DNA from: Sipunculus nudus
Lineage: Eukaryota > Annelida > Sipuncula > Golfingiida > Sipunculidae
Direction of reading: 5' to 3'
DNA: 64,000 nt
Assembly (NCBI GenBank): GCA_026874595.1
Contig: CM049313.1
Coordinates: forward strand, 60,097,159-60,161,158
Both the position numbers and the translations under genes were made by a program. Below, one piece after another: positions 50,901 through 59,900 of this stretch. The notes beneath the pieces were generated by a model. It worked only from the letters and a program-made list of their open reading frames with translations. It was not told the DNA's origin and did not search any database. Position 1 is the first letter of the stretch, and each line of letters begins with the position of its first letter.

Positions 50901-53900
50901 CAAGTTCACAGCACCCACTTCTTGCGTGGAGTCATTTTCAGGCCAACGTTTCAATCTATTCCTGCCATCTGTCATATATGGCTTGCCTACCAATAGGACA
51001 AGAAGCCTATTGATGTTGAGTTCAAAAGGTCAAAGATCACAATATTAAATTGTTCTAAATGCTTGTGAACATATTTCAAGTGAAACTGTTCAGCCTGAAC
51101 CTTCAGTCTTTGCATTTGCCACATCTATGCAACACTCAATTTGATTCAAACTTCATATTTGTAGGTCTTTTTGCTTGAAGAAATAACTTATTGTTTTTTG
51201 GGTCAGCTGGTCAGGAGGTTAAAGGTTGCAGGTCAAAGTTATTCACTCATTGCTTGCCAAATAATTACAATTAAGTGGTTACCGTAAAATCTCCACATAA
51301 AACCGCACTTCCGATTAAAACCGCACCCAGACTTGGCCGAAATTCCAGGTGAGACATCGCGAGGGGCTCAAATACTAAGAACCCCCCTTTAAAACCGCAC
51401 CAACTTTTGCTACGGAATGATTTGACAAAAGACACAATCAAGCTATCATCTAGAAATGAACACGCGTAGGTTGCGACTCGGCCATTCCTGTCCACTTTTA
51501 AATTCCTTGGGCATTTTATTTAAACACATCATAACACTTTTTTGCAGGGTCACTCAAGCATGAAGTTTGGGAAGACGTAAGGGCCGGTGAACCTCTGCCT
51601 GTTTATACAGATTTTATATTCCGTGCCCTATTCTTGTTTGCTACTGAATTGTCATTATATTTTGAAAAAAAAATTTCTGCTGATCCATTTCAAGTCACTG
51701 TATATTTTAATTCTAAAAATCTTTGATGAAAATTCCATTTTCTGGAATTACTCGGAAGATTCTAATCATTTTCATACCGGTTACTTCGGTATTATCATCG
51801 TCACATCGTACGTTGACATCGCTCCATGTCACAATTTGCTGGCTCGTTTGAAAACATCGCTGGTCAACTTAACTAAATATCGAAGTAATTGAAGTTACCT
51901 TGTCGAGATACGCACGTATAGGAAACACGACACTTGATAACGAGTGATTTTAAGGTAAAATTAAAGTGGCCAGTCGGGGTAAGCAAGTTTTTTTTTCCTG
52001 AAGAAAAGTTTCCGTGTGGGGAGCCATTTTGTCAAGGCAGTGTTCACGCAAGGCACGCTGGGACGAAATAGGTGGCTGTTCTGTTTACCACCCACCGCGT
52101 ACAGCCGTTCAAAATATTCTTAGCAGAATACTGGGGCGTTTCAGCATATGGCGGCACTCAAACTTGATTTTAAAATGATCGTCTGCCATTGTGTGACTCC
52201 TTACGATGTCAGCTTTTTATTCATTTTACGTTTTAAACAAATAATCATTGCTAAATAATGCCCCAAATGGGTTTAAAGTAGGCTTTTTTTTCAATTTTGC
52301 TTGACCATGCCCAACGAAGTGGGTCGCTGTGTGTTACAGCAGGGTTGTTGTAAACGTATTATTTGGTGACAATTACCAAAATTTTATAACAAGTTATATA
52401 TCACACGAAAACTAATCAGCAATATTTAATTTATAAATAACAAATAATCGTAAATAATACATTTACAAACGGCTCCCATGCATGCGAGAATGCTGCTAAG
52501 AACGGCCTTCGAAAGTTGCAATATTATCGCCCACTCGCCGGCCCCAAAACCATGTCTGTCAGGAAGATATCCAGGAAACCCTTCTAGTATAAACTGCACA
52601 GTGCTTTCAGGAAATCAACCTGATTTCAAGATTTTGAATTTCTTGATTTATCCGCGGTTTTAAGTGGAGATTTTACGGTAGTAGTTACCCATCATTTAGA
52701 AAGAATCCAGTTGATATGTGGGAAAAAGGCCAAGGAAAATGTCAGAGATATTCACAGTAACTTATTTTGCGGACCATCTTTATTTTTCTTGTATATATAA
52801 CCTTTGCACTCCAACTGGTACAGCTCACAGTGTGGCTGTAATTGTGAGTGATGTGGTGACATATGACTCCCTTTTGTATCGGCCTATTAAGTGATAATGC
52901 TGAGTGATATGTACCTCATTACTGCATAACAAAAACACTGTTTCCGGAATGATTCAGCCAGGCATTAAGACTATGAGAGTATAGTATTGAGGTTTAGCTA
53001 CTGATTCATAAGATAATGGGAACATTTTGCAGTTTATTTTATGGAATCATAGCAGTATACTTAGTTCCCTAGATATCTGAATATTTTTATATTAATCACC
53101 AGATAAAATAGCAAGTGTTTGTTCTAATAATATGTGGATGTGTACCTGGATTTAGGATGGCTTTTTTTATTACAAGACTCTTAGTCATGCTTTCTGCATT
53201 TCTTTTCTTTCAGGTTTTGCAGTTTACCTAATAAAAATATTAGACTTACACTTTTTTTTTTAGCCCTCAGCCCCTAGACTGATGGGCTATTGTCGTCACC
53301 CAAGCTGTCCGTCCGTCCGGCGTCCGTTAACTTTTACCTTGTGAGCGGGATATCTTGAAAAGGATTCACCATCAGAATTTTATTTCCTCGGTAAAGATGT
53401 ATATCGATAAAATCTCGGTCAAGTTCGAAGATGGGTGACCTTGACCTAATTTTCTACATTTTAGAGCTGATTATAGAAAAACACTTAGATGCTTATTACT
53501 CAGGAACCATTTGGTGGATTTTCACAAAACTTACTATGATTATTGGGACTGATAGTCTGTACCTGCTATACAAGTTTGGTGGCGCCACCTACAATTTCTG
53601 ATTTTTAATGAATTTTTTTCGGATTTTTCAAATTTGGGCTTGTGAGCGGGATATCTCAAAAAGGATTCACTGTAAGAATTTTATTTTTTCGGTGAAGATG
53701 TATATTGACAAAATCTCGGTCAAGTTCGAAGATGGGTGACCTTGACCTATTTTTCTACGTTTTAGAGCTGATTATAGAAAAAACATTTAGAAGCTTATTT
53801 CTCAGGAACCACTGGATGGATTTTCACAATACTTACTATGATCATAGGGACTGATGGTCTGTAACTGCTGCACAATTTTGGGGGCGCCACCTGCAATTTC

Positions 53901-56900
53901 TGATTTTTTATTGAATTTTCCTTGGATTTTTCAACTTTGGCCTTGTGAGCGGGATATCTCTAAAAAGATTCACAATAGGAATTTTATTTCTCTGGTGAAG
54001 ATGTATATCGACAAAAATCTCGTTCATGTTCGAAGATGGGTGACCTTGACCTACTTTTCAAGGTCACAGAGCTAATGATAGAAAAAAACTTAGAAGCTTA
54101 TTTTTCAGGAAGCATTTGGTGGATTGTTATGAATCATGGTACATACCTCTCCATTTTAAATTTATAACTGAGACATGTACAGATATACATCCATGTGAGA
54201 ACAGATATTTAGTACTTGTTACTGTTACCACCTCTAAACACTTCTTTTGGCTGAGGGCTTTTGTCAGCTTCTGCTGATATTCTAGTTACATATGCATATC
54301 TATAAATCTGATTGAGGGCCTGAACATGCCTTTTGAATTGTTTTGGACATTCATTACTTTAACATCCTTTGGAGAATTTGCCACAAGTTAGGTCTTAAAT
54401 TGGAGGATGTGTGATATCAAATGTCAGACTTGTTAGAAATCCATTATGTCTGCCAGCCACCTTTGAAATCCTTTTGTCAGTGCAGTTTCAGTGATTTTCT
54501 TCAATGTTTTGTCCCATTTAGAGAATGTTTGTTGTCTGATTTCAGACCTGTCAGATGTCCAATATGGCCACCAGGCAACCATCTTTAAATTCCTTCTGAT
54601 CATATTATCTCAAGAACTGTTTAAAAGAATGCAGTCGGATGTATATTAATGTAATCTTGCAAAGGATTGGGTCAAATATTTCTTAAAAAATATTACTATC
54701 ATTTATAAAAGTTCAGTACAGTTGGCTTGTGTTGAATAAAAATTCATACAGAAGCACCTGTTCTCAATAATTCTTGCATGGATTTCCTTGATTTTTGCTA
54801 TATATTTTGATCTTATATTTGGCCTGTGTGGTGTTCCTTTTGAGACTGACAGGTATCAAACAAGCTATGGAAATAGTTCCTGATAGCTCAACAATCATAC
54901 ATTTTCCTCAGACAATCAATTCACTGTGTTTTAACCAGACATTGGTGATATATATTTCTGTTATCATAGAAAATTTCAACAAATTGGCAAATAGGTTCTT
55001 CAAAGATTTGACTTGAAGTTGTGAATCTAAGCCAAAGATGTTGCAGGTCATGCTTGGCAGCTGAGCGTCATGACCAATGGGTCACTTGTGTTTCCATATG
55101 ATAACTTTCCTAAGAAATATCTGATTTCATTCATATTTGGGTCAGTGACTGCTCTTATGCATACCTTGGTTGGAATTGGTTTTTGAGTGTGACTCACAAG
55201 ATAATAAAGCAAAATGATATTTCATTTTTGATATGATGAATCAGCACATTTAGTTTCCTAACCACCAACATATGTGGCTAGCAGAGGACATAAATTCATT
55301 GAATTTGCTTGTTTCTTCAGGATTCCGTACTATTGCTGGCTTCAATGGGCCAGAGACATACCAGAACATTACAGAGGAGTTCACACAGGTCATTGAGGAG
55401 ATTAACAATGTTGTGAAGGCCGGCAAGATCAACATCGCTGGCAAAGATATAGAGGTGGAGATGTTCCTGAGTGGTGACTACAAGGTAAACTACCATATGA
55501 TCTCCATTGATAGCTGCAGCCTTAATTGAAAACTATACTTCTGAATTTTGTGCATGACTTTTTTTATGGAAGAGATATCAGAAAACCTTTTGTAAAGATA
55601 AACTTATAAACATTGTAATCACATGAACAGTTTGAACACTTTATTTCCTTTGTTAAAGTCTTTTAAAGTTTGATAAATATGAGTTATTTGGTTTCAGTTC
55701 CTAACCAGTGTGCTTGGCCTGAAGTCCAGTGAAAACTACTGCATCTACTGCAAGATGAATAAAGACCACAGGTTAGTGCAGACTGCACTTGCTCATTACA
55801 TACTGCGTTTTGTGGTGAAGGCAAGCTTAGAAATATCTTATTAACAATAAAAAACCAAGGAGCTTTGGCCTATTTGGTAATATCCTTGGCCAGGTGTTTA
55901 AAAGATATGTTTTGCTATAAGCAAAAAGAAGCTTTAGTCCATTTTTTAAATCTGTGCACATGCATATTGCTCTAAGCAAAAAGAGCACATAATAACATGC
56001 TTCAACTTGAATGAAACCATAGGTATTTTGAATTTTAAGGCAGTCTCAGTATAAAAGTCATCACATTCCTCTTTCACAATTGTTTTAAATTTAAGAATTT
56101 GTAAAAACTGAAAAAAAAATAATCATTATTCAGTGTATTTTATGAATTTTAAACTTACTCTCATTACAGATTCAAAGAAATCAATAAATTTTGTGTTTTT
56201 TTAGACAAGATGCCAGCAAACCAAAAGACCACTATACAGTCAGCGCCAGGAAGCGAACACTGGCTGATGCCAGGCAGCTCAGCAAAACAAATAAGTACGG
56301 CATGAAGCACCCACCTCTGCTAGACATCGAGTTTGATCATGTCCTGATCGACGACTTCTGTGTCCTGTCCCAGGTCATGGACATCCTGATCGATAATGTT
56401 ATCAACGACTGCATCTCATTGGATGAAGAGAGCAAGGAGAAGGACTCTGAGGAACACACGCAGAAGCTGGTCGAGGCCATCCACAAAGCCGGCATCGGAT
56501 TCTTCCAGGTGATTAATCCCATTGATATTATCTCGGAAAGAAATTTGCAAATCATATCTTTGTTAAGACTATAAATTTTTCTAGAATTACATTATTTACA
56601 AAATCATATCAAATATCCAGTAGGGGTAGGTTACTAAAGATTTGGGTACAGGTTTGGATTATAATGGGCATTCTTTGGTGCAATTTTGAATAATAATACA
56701 CTCATATTTGTATACATGTAAATAATATGGTTGATGGAACCTTACACCAGTCAGTATCAGAGAGGGAATTTTAAAGTAGCCCAGGAACAGTCATCAAGAG
56801 GATGCACTTTAAGAAATGCAGGTATGATCATACGCAAAATTCTGTTTGTGAAGATTCATGAGAGAATTATTGTTTATCATTTGTATAAACCTGCTAGCAC

Positions 56901-59900
56901 TGTAACTGATTGTGGGTGAGCTGACACACTGTTACAAACAGAGCAAAGCATCAGTAGATATAATTTCTTGTTACAGATATGGAAGGCTGGTGACAAATGG
57001 CAGTGGACAACCCCGCTTGCAGCGTCACAGAAGCGCACTCTGCTGGAGAAGCTACCTACATCCTTCCCAAAAGTCCTACGTCCAAAAACAGGGACAAAGG
57101 TTGCTCGATTGTGGAGGGTAAGAGCTGACCACTACTTGACTGATTCGCGAATTTTTTCTTTGGAACTGCATAGAAAGTGTGAAACCTCAAGAAAAATGAA
57201 TGTTCATTAAAGAATAACTGGAGATAACAATATATATCTTATGACAGGCTATGTTTCAAAAAGATATATGATGTTGCTAGCTTCCAAGACCAGATGGTTT
57301 ACTATATACTGTGATCTTTCTGATATTTCCCTGCTGTTTTTTTAAGCTCAGTTGACTGAAAGTCATCTGAGCTTTAGCGATCACCCTTTGTCCGTCATCA
57401 GGCAGTCTGTTAACCTCTGCATCCTTAAAATTTTTCCTCAGAAACCTACAATTAGGTCATTGTGACCGAGAACAAGTATATACAAATTACCAGATTTCTC
57501 AGTAAAGACTAAATGGCTTGTTATTTTATTTGGCGTGCTTATGGGTCTTAATGAAGTTAAGCTAATATGCATGAATGATGATGCCACCTACATTATCCTG
57601 CCTATGCAAGGACATATTGTCAACAGGTCAGTCTGCTGAGCGTCATGACCCATAGGTCACTTGTTATATTCAATTATGTTGAGCTAAGTATTATCTTGCA
57701 TGATTCTAAATGAGAGCGTTGAATGTATCAGAAACTCAGAATTAAATTTTATCAATGGTTTCTTCAGGTAGTATGCCTCAGAAGTTTTTTACTTCTTTTT
57801 CAGGAATTTAAGTTCATCATGGGAGCACTCTCCTCTGACAAGGTGACCGGCGATGAGCTTTATGATAAGGTAATTAACTGATAAAACAGATTTAATACTA
57901 ATTTATTCAGATTCATATGCAGTATTACATTTCATTCTATTTCATTGAGCAAATACTCTGTAAAATGTGCAGAAGCGTATTTTGCTTTACTGCAAAAATT
58001 GGTCAAGGACTTGCAAGGCAATAAGTTCAGACTGTCTACAAAGAGACGTAGAGAATTTAGAATAAACTTTAACATATCTAGAATTAAAGACCAAAATATG
58101 TCACTTGAGCTCACATGTCACTACTAATGACAAATGGAAACTTTGCAAATGAATTAATCTTTGTTAAAATGGAAGGCATGCATTGGTCAATTTTCTTGCT
58201 TAAGAAATTTATTATAAGTTTATTAATGCATGAATTGTTACTGGAGCTAAGTAAATACTTTTAATATCCTGCTTTTAAAATATGTAAGCAGTTACACTTA
58301 CTTTTAAGAATGAAAATAAATAACAACTGGATTGGTACATTTACATAGTTATCCTGTGTCTTAATGCTAAATGGTTGGTTTTAGAGGACAGATATCATAG
58401 ATAAATATAAATGCTCTTGATAACCATAATAAAAAACTTGCTTGAAGACAGCCTTTTGTCAAAATGGAAGACATGGGTCAGTTTTATAGTTTCAGCACTT
58501 AGTTTTAGCTATGAATACTTTATAAAGATTTTGACTTTAATAAAAAATATAATTCTGTAACAGATTACAAATTCAATTTCTCCTCATAGCTTTGATCAGT
58601 AATGCAAGGATGATATTAAATTTTGATGTGGGTATGTTCACCTGCTGTAGTGACTGAAATACTTAAAATGATTAAGGCCAAAAAAAATTAAAGGTATGGT
58701 TCTCAGGCACCGCCCGCATCAATTTTAAACCCCCGCATCAAAACTTTTTATTTTGATTTTCAACAAAAACTTTCCAATTTTGAGCTGCTGTCGCTCCCAT
58801 AATTCTTTCAAGAAGATAAAACCATACAATTTCCTTAGTTTTGTAGTGCTTTCACTTATTTAGCAAAAAGAAACTGTTATTTTCATGCTTTTCCCTTATC
58901 ATTTGACATTTTTTATCGAAACATACCAAAAAATTTAAAATAAAAAAAGCACCCGCCCGCATTGATTTCTGAAAAAAAGTGCCTGAGAACCATACCTTTT
59001 TTTTATTTTGGCCTAATAACTCAAATATATTAAACATTTCATGTCTTCAGAATTTGTTTCCAGTTACTCTTCCATAAAAGAAATGAAAATATATGATAAA
59101 TGGCAGTTACTGCATGGTAAACCTGTCTCAGAGCAATGGATGGCTGAGCATTTGTAGATACAATACTTGAATGTTACAAGACACATTTTTCATCTCTGCA
59201 GTCCAAGAAGTGGTTGGAGGAGTTTGTCAGCCTGGGTAAGGTGAACAAGTTGGAGGGCTATGAGCCAGACCGTGTGACCATGTACATGCACATGTTACCC
59301 TACCATCTGCCAATCTTCAAAGACAAGTATGGCAACCTGAAGCCATACACAGGGCATGGTCAGTTCCATTCTTATAACTTTATTGTTAGTACAGTGCAGA
59401 GTAAGGTTTGCAGTTGTCTGTTGTCCAAATGAGTTATAAAAAGGTATCTGAAATGATTAAACAGGAGCTGAAATATTTTTTATGAACATTTATCTAGATA
59501 TTGAAATAAAAATGAAATTATGAAAAGTTCTGAAGATTTTATGCAGTAATAGGCTCAGATTATTGATAGGAAAATGTTGTTGTTACTCATACTTTTGACT
59601 AGCTCGTGCCTCTGCAAAACAATGGTTATATACAAATTGTTGATAATGATTAAAACTTTGACCATGTTGACATATTATTGTATTATTTTAACAGGAGTTG
59701 AGGTGTCCAACAATGCTGTCAAGATGTCATTTTTCCGGCGCGGGAACAGGAATAACCCCATCACTGACATGATCCAGTGGGAGAACAGACAGTGGCTTAC
59801 AGAGGTATTGATGGGCAAACGTCGAAGCCTGATGAAGAGGGCAGCTAATGCAGTGTTTGGTTCACCCTCTTCGACCAGTACGCCAGCCAAACGAGTGTGT

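Larger units (their letters stand above)
50260..55089 (+). mobile_element. Helentron-like element A, copy 6, with two insertions
   Basis: Head TTTTAGCTCAGCTGACTTTC at 50260, end GGCAGCTGAGCG, TGACCAATGGGTCA, CTTGT at 55089. The interior at 50517-51060 is a run of roughly 123-bp units (aggtcacaaggtcagaggtc). A TIR element (51282-52678) and element E (53259-54286) appear to have inserted into it. A further hairpin head (GCCCCTG...CAGGGGAC with GTCTGTCTGTCC) at 50179-50259 abuts the start, from another family. Confidence 0.6.

Noticed and set aside
50625-50993. 122-codon minus-strand ORF
   Set aside because: Generated by the aggtcacaaggtca internal units of element A6.
59574-59694. N-terminal extension of the last ORF (hydrophobic, signal-peptide-like start)
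   Set aside because: It is intron: the acceptor ttttaacag at 59694 and the phase from exon 14 restore the TGHG|VEVSNN motif, which the extension would break.
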